64,000 bases of DNA from Lentisphaerota bacterium (GTDB lineage Bacteria; Verrucomicrobiota; Lentisphaeria; Victivallales; Victivallaceae), in assembly GCA_015061745.1 (NCBI GenBank), contig SUWB01000005.1:1-64000 (forward strand), read 5' to 3'. The translations under genes and the position numbers were made by a program. The notes under the pieces are model-generated. The model did no database searches. It saw nothing but the letters and a program-made list of their open reading frames with translations, and was not told the DNA's origin. Below, in pieces: positions 28,081 through 37,447 of this stretch. Each line of letters opens with the position of its first letter. The first letter of the stretch is position 1.

Positions 28081-29130
28081 ATGGACGAAGTAGCCAAAAC
28101 CAGAATGAAGGTTTTTTTCAGCCTTGCGGGTATTGTTGCAGCAGTTCACGTGATCCTTGTGATCATCTTTGTTTCCAACGGGAGCAGTTCAACTGACCAA
28201 AAGAGTGAAACTCCTGCCGTCCCGGAAAAAAAAGCAGAAACTCCCCCGCCCCGGAAAGTTGACCGCTACTTCGTCCCTGCCAAATCTCCTCTTTTCGGGC
28301 GTCCCCTGGACTATTCGACAGCTGTCAGAGGCAATCTGCCCGCCAAAGTTGTTCCCGGCAGTGCCGGAGCACGGAGCGGAATCATTGTTGATATGGACAC
28401 CCGGCGTGTGCTGTGGGAAAAGAACTCATCACGCCCTGTTCCGATCGCCAGTATGGCCAAGATGATGACTATGCTGGTTATTATGGAACAATTGGAAAAC
28501 CGTCCGGATATTGATATCAATACTCTTGTTCCGGTCACAAAAACCGCCCGGGATGTGCCCCGGACAGGAGTTCTCTTTCTTGCCCCCGGCGAAAAGTTCA
28601 CCATTCAGGAACTTATGATCGCAACTGCAGTCAAAAGTGCCAATGATGCCGCAACTCTTCTGGCGGAATATGTGGGGGGAAGTGTTCCTTTGTTCGTCAA
28701 TCTGATGAACCGCAAAGCCGCTTCTCTGGGGCTGCGTTCCACGCGTTTCATCAACCCCTGCGGGCTGCCTGAGGGGAAGAACAATTCTCTGGGCAGTGCC
28801 GCAGATATGGTGCTTCTGGGAGAACAATTGTTCCAGTACCCCGTACTTATGCAGTGGTGCAATATAAAGTCCTCCTCCATCCGCAACGGCAAAACCGTTT
28901 TTGTCAACACCAACAAACTGGTCAATCCCCGTTATCCCGGAGTTGACGGTTTGAAAACAGGTTATATCCGTGCCGCAGGCTCCTGTCTGACTTTCAGTGC
29001 ATTAAGAAACGGCCGCCGGATCGTCGGTTGTGTCACAGGATTCAAATCCTCCCGTGACCGTGACCGTTTCTGCCGCAGATTGCTGGACTGGGCTTACAAA
29101 CAGCCGGGAAAAGTGACCGCAAAACGATAA
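28081..29130 (+). CDS. D-alanyl-D-alanine carboxypeptidase (peptidase S11, DacA-type PBP)
   Basis: 349 residues, an N-terminal membrane anchor (FFSLAGIVAAVHVILVIIF), a Pro-rich spacer, then the serine transpeptidase fold. Active-site motifs: SMAK near residue 124, SAN near 186 and KTG near 292 (GLKTGYIRAAGSC). It trims the terminal D-Ala of peptidoglycan stem peptides in the periplasm. The C-terminal PBP5 extension is absent or very short. Follows leuA by 28 bases with its own ribosome site (AAGGAGAAGG) and ends at a strong terminator. Confidence 0.92.
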   Translation: MDEVAKTRMKVFFSLAGIVAAVHVILVIIFVSNGSSSTDQKSETPAVPEKKAETPPPRKVDRYFVPAKSPLFGRPLDYSTAVRGNLPAKVVPGSAGARSGIIVDMDTRRVLWEKNSSRPVPIASMAKMMTMLVIMEQLENRPDIDINTLVPVTKTARDVPRTGVLFLAPGEKFTIQELMIATAVKSANDAATLLAEYVGGSVPLFVNLMNRKAASLGLRSTRFINPCGLPEGKNNSLGSAADMVLLGEQLFQYPVLMQWCNIKSSSIRNGKTVFVNTNKLVNPRYPGVDGLKTGYIRAAGSCLTFSALRNGRRIVGCVTGFKSSRDRDRFCRRLLDWAYKQPGKVTAKR

Positions 29131-29148
29131 TTTCCGGCATAAAAAAGA

Positions 29149-29189
29149 GGCAGCAAATGGAGATTTTTCTTCCGCTTGCTGCCCTTTTT
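29149..29189 (+). terminator. Rho-independent terminator after the carboxypeptidase gene
   Basis: GGCAGCAA (29149-29156) pairs with TTGCTGCC (29176-29183), then CTTTTT. Faces the convergent DUF4838 gene. Confidence 0.87.
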
Positions 29190-29202
29190 CTTGGGGGATT
29201 TT

Positions 29203-32163
29203 TCAGCGTTTGATCTTGAGTATCATATCATCAAGAAGCAATGTACCGCCGGGTTTCTGCAGAAACACAACGATCTGGAACTGAGCAGCCCCTTTGGCGA
29301 CATATTCATCAGTACGGAAACGAAAGGTATAAACGCCCTTTTTTGCCGTCAGGGGGAAGATTTTTGAACTTTTATTGACGATCCAGTTTCCGGCATTGTC
29401 AAAAAATCCCAAAGCAAGATAAGCTCTGCCCCGTCCCCGGACTTTCAGAGTGATCTCAGCTGTTTCATCAGCTTCAAGGGGGAAATAATGCCGGGTATAA
29501 AGCCCCAGATAATTTTTGACATCAGCCTCAAGTTTCAGGGCATTTTTTTCCTTGCTCATCGGCAGATTTCCCGGATTGGCCACCCAGTTCTTAAAATGTC
29601 CTTTACTGTTGGCAAGGGGGATAAATTCCGTATCAAGTTTAACAACTTTCTCCCGGACGCTTTCCCTTTTTCCAAACCGGATCCCGCCAAAACCTGTAAT
29701 ATCTCCAAAAGCTGCTGTAAGAGAAATATTCCAGGCATAAATATGCTTGGCCCCCGGAGTGGAAAATCCGACTTGCATCTGCCGCAATTCACCGGGCTTG
29801 GGCACACCGCCCACGGCGGCAAAAGGCACGGTCACTTCTGAATACCACACACCGTTGACGATCCTGTCCTTGTGCTGCCATACGGGATTCCAGCTGGAAT
29901 TGTGTTTGCGTTTATATTTCTTGGGGTAGATGATACTGTCGTAACAGGAACCGGGAACAGCACTGAAACTGAACTGCCGGATATCCCGGGTGGTAGTAAA
30001 AAAGAGTTCCCAGAGAGCATTGCGCCACAGCCTCATATCATCTCTGCGGAGCTTGGTCTCAGCAAACTGTCCCGTCACAGGAGCACTGAATTTGAAAAGC
30101 AGTGCCTTGCTTGTAAAAGCTGCTTTGAAAGAACTTTTGATTGCAGGAGACCCCTTTTTCACCGGCAGCAGAGTTTGTTCAGGAATCTTTCCCCAAAGAG
30201 GATCATTGAAATCTTTGACCTGAACAAGCTCTATGTTTTTCACTTTCGTTCTGAGGACTGCCGGATCACTGTGAAATGCCCCCCGGAATACCCCATACAT
30301 AAAACCGCCGCTTTTCAAAAGCTCGATATTGTGCCCGTAAAAGGCCTGTCCTTCAAGACGCAACGGCTCTCTTTTACGCCGGGGCAATGAGGCGAGGAAC
30401 TTTTCCCGGGCTTCAATACGGTCGGCAAGTTTGCATCTGTTGGCAAAACTATTGGATTTTTCCATCGCATTTACAGCGTGGCATACGGCGGCACTGAGAC
30501 GCATATACTGATACTCAGTTTTAAGATTTTCCACCATATAATTGCCCTTTCCGGCAGCCCGGACTCCGGCAAAGAAATGCTTGTCCAGTTCACTCATAAC
30601 CTTTTCCGGATAACGCTGATTCCACAATTCAATGGCATACTGGGGCTGAGGGCCGGAAAAATCATCCCCTTTGGCTGGATCATATCCTCCTTCGATCTTC
30701 AAAGGAGCAAGGGGAAACTTTTCCAGCCGTTGATTCATCAGAGTGAAAAATTTATAAAAATGGGGGGCTGCCTGAGCTCCGAAAGCAAACAGACAGTAAT
30801 CAGAAAGTTCCTTTTTGACATCAAGGTCCGGATTTCCTTTAAGTCTGCCCCAGATATAGCCCCACGGCCCCGTCAAGGCAGGAGAACTCCCAAGCCCGCA
30901 GTGGTAAAATGTTGTCACCGCAGAGTTACTGAGCCATCGTGCCTCTCTTTGAAGCAGCGAGAAGGGATTTGCAGGAGAAAAGCCGCAGGCTTTGTAGCTT
31001 CCGAAATAATATGTCCAGGCAACGATCCCCTGAATATTGTATGTTGAAAAACCTTTTATCAGCTCCGGAGTTGCCGGAGCAAGGTCGATAACGACCCCTT
31101 TACCGGGAAATTTCTTAAAACTCCGGGGCAGCTGGTGAGTCGGTTCATAAGCAGCAATAGCCACAGTGATCTCCGGGAACTCTTTTTGGAGTTTTTCTGC
31201 CATATCTCTGTGGAAACACCAGAGTTTCTCTCCCCAGTCAGAAGTATTGTACCACGCCTTGCATCGGTTACAGCTGCATCCTTTGAAGCCGTCTGATTGT
31301 CCCAGTTCAATCACTTTCAATCCGGCAGCCACCCGGGAACGGGCTTCTGCGTAGATCAATTTCTGAACTTCAGGATTGCTCAAGCAATACTGGGGACGGA
31401 CTCCGCCGTCATTGTCGTGAAAATACCTTTTTCCGCCGATCAGGGCAAAATATCCGGGATTGCTTTTATAGTATTTCTTTTGAGGAATGGCAAATGAATG
31501 GTAATGCACCCGGTATTCAGAGGCCGGTTCAAAAAGGAAGTTGTTTGCCACAGAATAAAGCAAGCCCCCCATATCATTGGACTGTATACGGAACCGGGGG
31601 TTGCAACGGTAATTGAAATCGTCCGGAACAGAAATCGTTTTTTGCGGCAGCGTACGGACTCCGTCGTGTTCCCCGTAAGCATTGTACCACACCCCTACAA
31701 AACGGGTGTTGACAAAACGTTCAACAAAAGTGCAGGAAGCTTTCAGAGAACCGTTGACATAATAGACAAAATAATGGGGGAATTTTACTTTTTTGAGGGG
31801 ATTGGCTTCATCTTTGCCGTAAATAAAAATATCTTTTCCTTTGACTGCAATACTGTGTTCCCAAAGGGCAAATTTTCCGGATGAAAGCCCGGCATTTTTC
31901 AAAGCCCGGGTATTTCCCACAAAAATGGCAGGTTTACCGGGAACCATTTTTGACTCTTTCACCACAGAAATCCTTGCTCCGGCAGCCTTGTATACGGCAG
32001 TACTTATGACCTTGCCGCCCAATTCAATATATTTGTCAAGCTGCGGATCACCGCTGCCGTCTGGAACAACGATCTGGTAGTTTGATCGACTGCCTTCCGC
32101 CACAGTCAGAGCGAATCCCGGCAATGCGGCAAATAATATAAAAAACAGCAAAAAACGCTTCAT
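29203..32163 (-). CDS. Secreted DUF4838 protein with C-terminal carbohydrate-binding domains
   Basis: 986 residues; signal peptide MKRFLLFFILFAALPGFALT. N-terminal domain resembling the first domain of GH67/GH20-type enzymes (NYQIVVPDGSGDPQLDKYIE..., KPAIFVGNTRALK). DUF4838 barrel about 200-560 with GLKVIELGQSDGFKGCSC, a CxC...C cluster (CSCNRCKAWYN), and AYEPTHQLP. Then a CBM9-like domain (about 640-830) and a final jelly roll (GRGRAYLALGFFDNAG). Probable glycan-degrading or glycan-binding protein; substrate unknown. ATG preceded by GAAGGAGTTTTTTT. Lies 19 bases after a pseudopilin gene in the same operon. Confidence 0.82.
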   Translation of the reverse strand: MKRFLLFFILFAALPGFALTVAEGSRSNYQIVVPDGSGDPQLDKYIELGGKVISTAVYKAAGARISVVKESKMVPGKPAIFVGNTRALKNAGLSSGKFALWEHSIAVKGKDIFIYGKDEANPLKKVKFPHYFVYYVNGSLKASCTFVERFVNTRFVGVWYNAYGEHDGVRTLPQKTISVPDDFNYRCNPRFRIQSNDMGGLLYSVANNFLFEPASEYRVHYHSFAIPQKKYYKSNPGYFALIGGKRYFHDNDGGVRPQYCLSNPEVQKLIYAEARSRVAAGLKVIELGQSDGFKGCSCNRCKAWYNTSDWGEKLWCFHRDMAEKLQKEFPEITVAIAAYEPTHQLPRSFKKFPGKGVVIDLAPATPELIKGFSTYNIQGIVAWTYYFGSYKACGFSPANPFSLLQREARWLSNSAVTTFYHCGLGSSPALTGPWGYIWGRLKGNPDLDVKKELSDYCLFAFGAQAAPHFYKFFTLMNQRLEKFPLAPLKIEGGYDPAKGDDFSGPQPQYAIELWNQRYPEKVMSELDKHFFAGVRAAGKGNYMVENLKTEYQYMRLSAAVCHAVNAMEKSNSFANRCKLADRIEAREKFLASLPRRKREPLRLEGQAFYGHNIELLKSGGFMYGVFRGAFHSDPAVLRTKVKNIELVQVKDFNDPLWGKIPEQTLLPVKKGSPAIKSSFKAAFTSKALLFKFSAPVTGQFAETKLRRDDMRLWRNALWELFFTTTRDIRQFSFSAVPGSCYDSIIYPKKYKRKHNSSWNPVWQHKDRIVNGVWYSEVTVPFAAVGGVPKPGELRQMQVGFSTPGAKHIYAWNISLTAAFGDITGFGGIRFGKRESVREKVVKLDTEFIPLANSKGHFKNWVANPGNLPMSKEKNALKLEADVKNYLGLYTRHYFPLEADETAEITLKVRGRGRAYLALGFFDNAGNWIVNKSSKIFPLTAKKGVYTFRFRTDEYVAKGAAQFQIVVFLQKPGGTLLLDDMILKIKR

Positions 32164-32182
32164 AAAAAAACTCCTTCGTCTT

Positions 32183-33265
32183 TTACCATTTGTCGTTCCA
32201 CCAGGCAGGATTGCTGGCTGCCCGGGGAGCCCATTTCCAATAAGATGTATTATCAGAAGCTGAAAAGCGTCCTTTCAGGGGAGCTTTATTACGGTCGATC
32301 CGGGTCACGTGAAGATCGTGAAACAGCACATTGGAATAGCCGGGACCATTCATTATGGCACTGCTTCCCATAGCGGGAATGGCATTATCGTCAATGCCCT
32401 GATTGCTGTGAGGAAAGGCGTGTCCATCCTTGGCATTGTAGCCGATAACGCTCAATACGGAAGCTGTTTCACCGAAATAGGCACTCCGGGAGGGACGGGT
32501 CGTCCAAACCTGTTTCCAGAAACCGCCTGCGGCTCCGACGGAGTTGTTCATCATACCGTAACCGTAAAGATAATAGTTGCTGTACCGGACAGTTCCCATA
32601 GTGAACCGCCGTGCCGGACACAGCAGAGGATTGACACGGAATTCATTGGTCTCAGGGGTGACAAAAGCACCGCCGACAGGAGTCTTATTGCTGACACTGA
32701 GGTAAGGATGAAACAAAGAAGTTTCTTCAGTATTGCCATAAGGTCTGCGGCAATTGTCCTCATAGGATAAACCGCTGTTATACACAGGCATCGTAAATCC
32801 ATTGTTGTCATCGCTGTACATAGCACAGGCTTTACCTATCTGATTCATATTACTGACACAAGTTGAGGAGTAAGCCCGTTCTCTTGCCTGCTGCAAAGCA
32901 GGCAAAAGCATAGCCGCAAGAATTGCGATAATGGCAATCACGACAAGAAGTTCTATCAAGGTGAAAGAAGCCGGGGAAGGCAGGAAACCCTTTTTGAAAA
33001 AAGGTTCTCCCTTCCTTCCCCGGGCCCCATCCATCCTTGCCAAAAACTTTTGGTGGATTGCCGTTTTTGCATTTGCAAAACCGACAATCCCGCATTTGGC
33101 AGAATTGCAATGGCAAATATTAAGGCAAGAGGCAGTTTTTCGCAAAACATAAACACATATTTGAGAAGTTTTGCTTACAAGAAGTTCTATCAAGGTGAAA
33201 GAGCTAAGGATATTTTTTTTATTCAAAAAATTTTCAAACGGATCTTTTTCTTCCTTACGATTCAT
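32183..33265 (-). CDS. Pseudopilin-like protein with in-frame palindromic insert (copy 2)
   Basis: About 360 residues from the ATG at 33265 (or the adjacent ATG at 33268), after TTGGAGGTAT. First SFTLIELLV near residue 22, then the 70-residue shared segment ([20 protein letters not shown]...), then the true prepilin helix [20 protein letters not shown] near residue 100. Residue -1 of both is Ser, not Gly. The C-terminal half ([20 protein letters not shown]..., [35 protein letters not shown]) is the usual secreted pseudopilin head of unknown role. First gene of an operon with the DUF4838 gene; divergent from an AraC gene. Confidence 0.82.
   Translation of the reverse strand: MNRKEEKDPFENFLNKKNILSSFTLIELLVSKTSQICVYVLRKTASCLNICHCNSAKCGIVGFANAKTAIHQKFLARMDGARGRKGEPFFKKGFLPSPASFTLIELLVVIAIIAILAAMLLPALQQARERAYSSTCVSNMNQIGKACAMYSDDNNGFTMPVYNSGLSYEDNCRRPYGNTEETSLFHPYLSVSNKTPVGGAFVTPETNEFRVNPLLCPARRFTMGTVRYSNYYLYGYGMMNNSVGAAGGFWKQVWTTRPSRSAYFGETASVLSVIGYNAKDGHAFPHSNQGIDDNAIPAMGSSAIMNGPGYSNVLFHDLHVTRIDRNKAPLKGRFSASDNTSYWKWAPRAASNPAWWNDKW
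32942..33199 (-). repeat. In-frame palindromic element, copy 2, with flanking direct repeats
   Basis: 210-bp insert (32966-33175) between 24-bp repeats (33176-33199 and 32942-32965) that both encode FTLIELLV. Same length and phase as copies 1 and 3. Several arms carry mismatches relative to copy 1 (for example CCGACAATCC instead of CCGGCAATCC), so the palindromes are partly decayed. Confidence 0.85.
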
Positions 33266-33307
33266 CATATACCTCCAATATTGTTGATATTTCACGCCTC
33301 TGGAGTT

Positions 33308-33336
33308 AATATATCCTGTAAAAGTTTCAAAAACAA
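33308..33336 (-). promoter_or_regulatory. Promoter of the pseudopilin-DUF4838 operon
   Basis: Minus-strand -35 TTGTTT (33331-33336), 17-bp spacer, -10 TATATT (33308-33313). Confidence 0.5.
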
Positions 33337-33347
33337 GAGAAAAAGGT

Positions 33348-33376
33348 TTGACTTTTTCCACAACAAGGTGTATATT
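33348..33376 (+). promoter_or_regulatory. Promoter of the AraC-type gene
   Basis: -35 TTGACT (33348-33353), 17-bp spacer ending AAGGTG, -10 TATATT (33371-33376). Back to back with the pseudopilin-DUF4838 promoter. Confidence 0.6.
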
Positions 33377-33402
33377 TTTCCCCACAACAGGAGAATAATT
33401 TT

Positions 33403-34311
33403 ATGTCTGCCAATAACACAGAGATCTTGCGTAAAATTTACACTGCCAGCTCTTTTGACCTTTATCCTGATATGCCGCCTGACGGTTTTTTTGTAAAACT
33501 TCCGGCACCGGATACCGGTCTGCCGCTTGTGATCGTCCGTTACGGAGAATCAATGCGTTATGACAGCAATTGGTTCAAGCATATCAATTACGGTTATTGT
33601 GCACTTGAAATGATCCTTGAGGGAGAAATGGAATACCTGAGCGACGGAGAACGTCATCTGGTTTCTAATGGAGAGCTCTTTCTCATCGTTCCCGGAAGCA
33701 ATGTACGTTATTGCCGGACTGACCGGTCAAAGGGGATCCGAAAAATCCACTTGATCTTTTGCGGCCCTCTGGCAGGCGTACTTCTTTATATTCTGGGGTT
33801 CAAACAGGATACCCGCATCAAAGTTGATTCTCCGCAGCTGATCGAAAATCAACTCCGTATGATCGGAAGTATTCTTGAGGCCCCTACGCCTGAAGCTATG
33901 CGGCAGGGGTCTGCCGAACTTTACAAACTGCTGTTGGAACTGGCCGCTTTTTCCGATTTCAATCTGCTGCCTGATGAAAAACGCTTGCGTTCACTCATCC
34001 GTTTTCACGATCGGCAAATCAAACTTTCTTTTGCCAACAGCGATCTTGAACAACGTTTGAGCAGAGGACATTCCACGCTCAACAAACTTTATAAAAAACA
34101 CACAGGTCTTCCTCCGCACCGTTATCACCAGCGCAAACGCCTTTCCTTTGCAGCAGAGCTGCTCCGAACAACAACACTGCCGGTCAAAGATATTGCTGCT
34201 GAATGCGGATTTTCAAACAGCAAATACTTTCTTGTTCTTTTCAAAAAAGAGTACGGACTTTCCCCCGGTAAATTCAGAACAGCCCTCCCCCCCAGATCTT
34301 CAGGAAATTAA
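33403..34311 (+). CDS. AraC-family transcriptional regulator
   Basis: 302 residues. N-terminal cupin-like sensor (YGYCALEMILEGEMEYLSDG, LFLIVPGSNVRYCRTDRS), C-terminal double helix-turn-helix with VKDIAAECGFSNSKYFLVLF and ending YGLSPGKFR. The start follows CAGGAGAATAATTTT. Divergent from the pseudopilin-DUF4838 operon, the same arrangement as at 25 kb, so it probably controls that operon; ligand unknown. Confidence 0.88.
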   Translation: MSANNTEILRKIYTASSFDLYPDMPPDGFFVKLPAPDTGLPLVIVRYGESMRYDSNWFKHINYGYCALEMILEGEMEYLSDGERHLVSNGELFLIVPGSNVRYCRTDRSKGIRKIHLIFCGPLAGVLLYILGFKQDTRIKVDSPQLIENQLRMIGSILEAPTPEAMRQGSAELYKLLLELAAFSDFNLLPDEKRLRSLIRFHDRQIKLSFANSDLEQRLSRGHSTLNKLYKKHTGLPPHRYHQRKRLSFAAELLRTTTLPVKDIAAECGFSNSKYFLVLFKKEYGLSPGKFRTALPPRSSGN

Positions 34312-34351
34312 AAAAGTTCTGTTCCCGACAAAGGGCGGTAAAAGACCTTGA

Positions 34352-34458
34352 GGGAGTTGAACCGGGAGGAAAGGCCGAAACGTCGGCTTCGTTGTATTTG
34401 CATTCCCCCCTTGTCCCGGCGTAGTGCCGCTAAAAGATATTGAGAGGGAAAAACTCCC
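34352..34458. other. Nested inverted repeats, possible structured RNA
   Basis: Three complementary pairs nest inside one another: GGGAGTT (34352-34358) with AACTCCC (34452-34458), CCGGGA (34362-34367) with TCCCGG (34414-34419), and GCCGA (34374-34378) with TCGGC (34383-34387). No promoter or known RNA family recognised. It sits between the AraC gene and the convergent dehydrogenase terminator. Confidence 0.35.
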
Positions 34459-34479
34459 CATATAGGTAACAGAGCCATT

Positions 34480-34514
34480 AAAAAAGCCGGAAAGAAATAA
34501 TCTCTTTCCGGCTT
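34480..34514 (-). terminator. Rho-independent terminator of the second Gfo/Idh/MocA gene
   Basis: AAGCCGGAAAGA (34484-34495) pairs perfectly with TCTTTCCGGCTT (34503-34514), followed on the minus strand by a T-run. Confidence 0.87.
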
Positions 34515-34531
34515 GAGGAAATACACACTTT

Positions 34532-35752
34532 TCAGCGGTAAAGTGCCCCTGTGAATCCTTTGTAGTTTTCCACATCAAAAGGAGTTGTTTCAGCGGCATA
34601 GGGGAAATCGGCTTTGGTAATGAGACGGTTTTCTGAATAGCACCGTTTGATCAATTCTTCCATAGGACGGATCACCCGCAAGATACTGCCCTCAGCATCC
34701 ACATTGATGTCAATAAGAGAAGCAGGCAGGTCAACAATAGGAGCAGAATCAAAAACCGCATTGCTGACAAGAGCAGCCTTGGCAGCAAGTTTCACAGTGC
34801 AGATAAAACTGTCGGGGTCAGCGATCCTGTTACGGATGTGTTCCCAGATATTGAGACGCAGTGCCAGAGATTCAGCAGAGGCAAAGCGTTCAATTTCATT
34901 GCCTTCAAGATCGGTAATGACAGTTTCTTTTGATGTGTAGTTGATGATCCCTTTTTCGCATTCGATACAGGAAATAGGACCTTCGGTCTGCGGCACAGCG
35001 TGAGAAGCATAAAAGAGGATCTCTTTACCGTCCCGGGTGAGAATACGCATATTGGCGGTGTCACAGCTGGTAATGGGATTGACTCTGTACATACCGGCTT
35101 CAACCGATTTCACATCGGCAGTATCCTCAAAGGTATTTCCGGCATAAAAGAGCAGCAGATTGAGATAATGAGCCACAGCATTGGTAAAAGGTGAATCCAA
35201 TATGGGATCACCATTGGGCGCGAACAGAGCTCCAGCCCAGCCGTTTCTGCCGTAGTAGGCATTTTTCCGGGGCCACAAGGCATAGCACTTGAGCCGCAGG
35301 GCTTTTCCTAATTTTCCGGAAAGCAGCAATTCCTTGATACGGCGGGTCTCAGGCTGATAGATGTGCTGATAACCGACTGCCACAAACTTTCCGGCCTTCC
35401 GGGCGGCAGCTTCCATTGCTTCAGCATCAGCCACGGTAGGGGCCACCGGTTTTTCCACAAAAACATTGGCTCCGGCCGCAAGGGCGGCTTCTGTCATAGG
35501 ACGATGCAGAGCGATGCCGGTGGGGATACAGCAAATGTCGATCTTGCCTGCCAGTTTGGCAAACATAGAAGGATAATCGGTAAAAATCTCAACATTGAGT
35601 GCTTTTATACGCTCAAGGTTTTCGGGAGAAACCTGATTCTGGTGGATCACTGCGGCAGTAAAGTTAAGTCTGCCTGCTTCGTGTTCACGGAAAAGGTCAT
35701 TGAGATGGGTGACACCGAAACCGGAAACACCGATAACAGCTGCGTTTATCAT
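34532..35752 (-). CDS. Gfo/Idh/MocA-family oxidoreductase
   Basis: 406 residues from the ATG at 35752, after AAGGAGTTTTGTTTTTT. Rossmann start AAVIGVSGFGVTHLNDLF (Gly-rich loop VSGFG, a variant of GxGxxG), and the family EKP in ANVFVEKPVAPTVADAE near residue 95. The C-terminal substrate domain is larger than in the member at 5.2 kb. Probable NAD(P)-dependent sugar or polyol dehydrogenase; substrate unknown. Ends at its own terminator and lies just downstream of the cpaF-like gene, 22 bases apart, so it may be read from the cpaB promoter. Confidence 0.87.
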   Translation of the reverse strand: MINAAVIGVSGFGVTHLNDLFREHEAGRLNFTAAVIHQNQVSPENLERIKALNVEIFTDYPSMFAKLAGKIDICCIPTGIALHRPMTEAALAAGANVFVEKPVAPTVADAEAMEAAARKAGKFVAVGYQHIYQPETRRIKELLLSGKLGKALRLKCYALWPRKNAYYGRNGWAGALFAPNGDPILDSPFTNAVAHYLNLLLFYAGNTFEDTADVKSVEAGMYRVNPITSCDTANMRILTRDGKEILFYASHAVPQTEGPISCIECEKGIINYTSKETVITDLEGNEIERFASAESLALRLNIWEHIRNRIADPDSFICTVKLAAKAALVSNAVFDSAPIVDLPASLIDINVDAEGSILRVIRPMEELIKRCYSENRLITKADFPYAAETTPFDVENYKGFTGALYR

Positions 35753-35774
35753 AAAAAACAAAACTCCTTATATT

Positions 35775-37445
35775 TTAACGTTTTTTAGAAAAAATAGACA
35801 CATCAAGATCCAGCTTTGCCCGTTCGATTTCTTCCATAAATGTGGGCAGACTGCCGGTGGGTTCAAAAACGCCTTCGATCTTGTTTTCGGCGTTCCATCC
35901 GGTTTGACGGAAAGTGAAAATATCCTGCATTGTGATGATATCACCTTCCATTTTTGTAATTTCACTGATATTGACAACCTTGCGGCTGCCGTCCCTTTCG
36001 CGGGTGATCTGCACCACAAGATGAATAGCTGAAGCAATCTGCTCCCGGATTGCCCGCAGCGGAAGATCGAATCCTGCCATAAGCACCAGCGTTTCAAGTC
36101 TGGCCAGAGCATCACGGGGCGAGTTGGCGTGAATAGTAGTCAAACTGCCGTCGTGACCGGTATTCATAGCTTGAAGCATATCCAAAGCCTCTCCGCCGCG
36201 GCACTCACCCACCACAATGCGATCAGGACGCATACGCAAACTGTTGCGTACCAGATCACGGATGGTAATAGCTCCTTTGCCCTCAATATTTGGAGGACGG
36301 GATTCCAAACGGACCAGATGCTCCTGACGGAGCTGCAGTTCGGCAGCATCTTCAATGGTAACGATCCGTTCACGATTGGGCAGAAAGTTGCTCAACACGT
36401 TGAGCAGCGTGGTTTTACCGGAACCGGTACCTCCTGAAATCAGGATATTTTTCCGCACAGCCACACAAGTAGCGAGAAACTTGACCATTTCAGGCGAAAT
36501 AGAACCGAAACGCACCAGGTCTTTAGCCTCAAGTGGCGTCCGGGTAAACTTACGGATGGTAATGGAAGGTCCCACCAGAGAAAGAGGAGGAATGATCGCA
36601 TTCACACGGGAACCGTCCGCCAGACGGGCGTCCACCATAGGTGAACTTTCATCAATACGGCGTCCCAAAGGGGCTACAATACGTTCAATAGCCGAAAGCA
36701 CCTGGTCATCATCAGCAAAAAAGGTATCCGTTTTGTACAAGGTTCCCTTTTTTTCCACAAAGATCTGATTGGGACCGTTGACCATAATTTCAGAAATATC
36801 ATCCATTGCGATCATATTTTCAAGGGGCCCCAAGCCGATGGCTTCGTCAACAAGTTCTTTTTCAATGACAGCCAGAGAAAGTCCCGCAGGGAGTTTTATA
36901 GTGAGCTGCCCCAGGATCTCTTTGGCCATTACTGCCGCCTGCTGCTGCAATTCAGGGCCGGAAACTCCGGAAAGAGCCATTTTTTTGAGATTCAGCCGAA
37001 CAAGGAGTTCCTTGTGAGCCTGTTTTTTGATTTCCTGAACGATGGGACGGTATTGGGCGGGCACACCTGAAATTTCAAGGACAGGGATATCCCCTTTTGA
37101 AATGACTGAAAAATCATCTGCCACAGAGGGGACTCTTTTTTCCTCTTTACGGGAGAGAATCAACTCTGCTTTGCTGACATGGACAACATTGACCGCTTTT
37201 TCAAGCTGCTGTGGCTGATGAGGATAAAGCTGAGTTCCGTCATCAAGAGTTGTGCCATTGCTGCTGCCCATATCCATAATAACAATGGATCTTTCACTGA
37301 TAATCAGCTGAGCGTGGCGGCGGGAAATATCCGGCCGCGGCAGTCTGATGTGACATTCTTCCCCTGAACCGATAAGGTACGTGCCATTGCCGAGTGCGGC
37401 CCCGGCATCGGCAACACCGGGCATACGGACGACAAGATCAACCAT
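35775..37445 (-). CDS. FHA-domain CpaF/TadA-type secretion ATPase
   Basis: 556 residues. Residues about 20-95 are an FHA phosphothreonine-binding domain ([32 protein letters not shown]). The rest is a CpaF/TadA ATPase: N-terminal helical domain, [10 protein letters not shown], Walker [11 protein letters not shown] near residue 338, the Asp box [13 protein letters not shown], and [20 protein letters not shown] (Walker B/His box region). It would drive assembly of a Tad/Flp-type pilus or secretion system at the inner membrane. The fused FHA suggests control by Ser/Thr phosphorylation. Directly follows cpaB (2 bases). No other tad genes are in the window. Confidence 0.9.
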   Translation of the reverse strand: MVDLVVRMPGVADAGAALGNGTYLIGSGEECHIRLPRPDISRRHAQLIISERSIVIMDMGSSNGTTLDDGTQLYPHQPQQLEKAVNVVHVSKAELILSRKEEKRVPSVADDFSVISKGDIPVLEISGVPAQYRPIVQEIKKQAHKELLVRLNLKKMALSGVSGPELQQQAAVMAKEILGQLTIKLPAGLSLAVIEKELVDEAIGLGPLENMIAMDDISEIMVNGPNQIFVEKKGTLYKTDTFFADDDQVLSAIERIVAPLGRRIDESSPMVDARLADGSRVNAIIPPLSLVGPSITIRKFTRTPLEAKDLVRFGSISPEMVKFLATCVAVRKNILISGGTGSGKTTLLNVLSNFLPNRERIVTIEDAAELQLRQEHLVRLESRPPNIEGKGAITIRDLVRNSLRMRPDRIVVGECRGGEALDMLQAMNTGHDGSLTTIHANSPRDALARLETLVLMAGFDLPLRAIREQIASAIHLVVQITRERDGSRKVVNISEITKMEGDIITMQDIFTFRQTGWNAENKIEGVFEPTGSLPTFMEEIERAKLDLDVSIFSKKR

Positions 37446-37447
37446 TT

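Noticed and set aside
34300-34599. Minus-strand ORF of 99 codons
   Set aside because: It runs through the terminator and into the 3' end of the dehydrogenase gene in another frame; no homology recognised.
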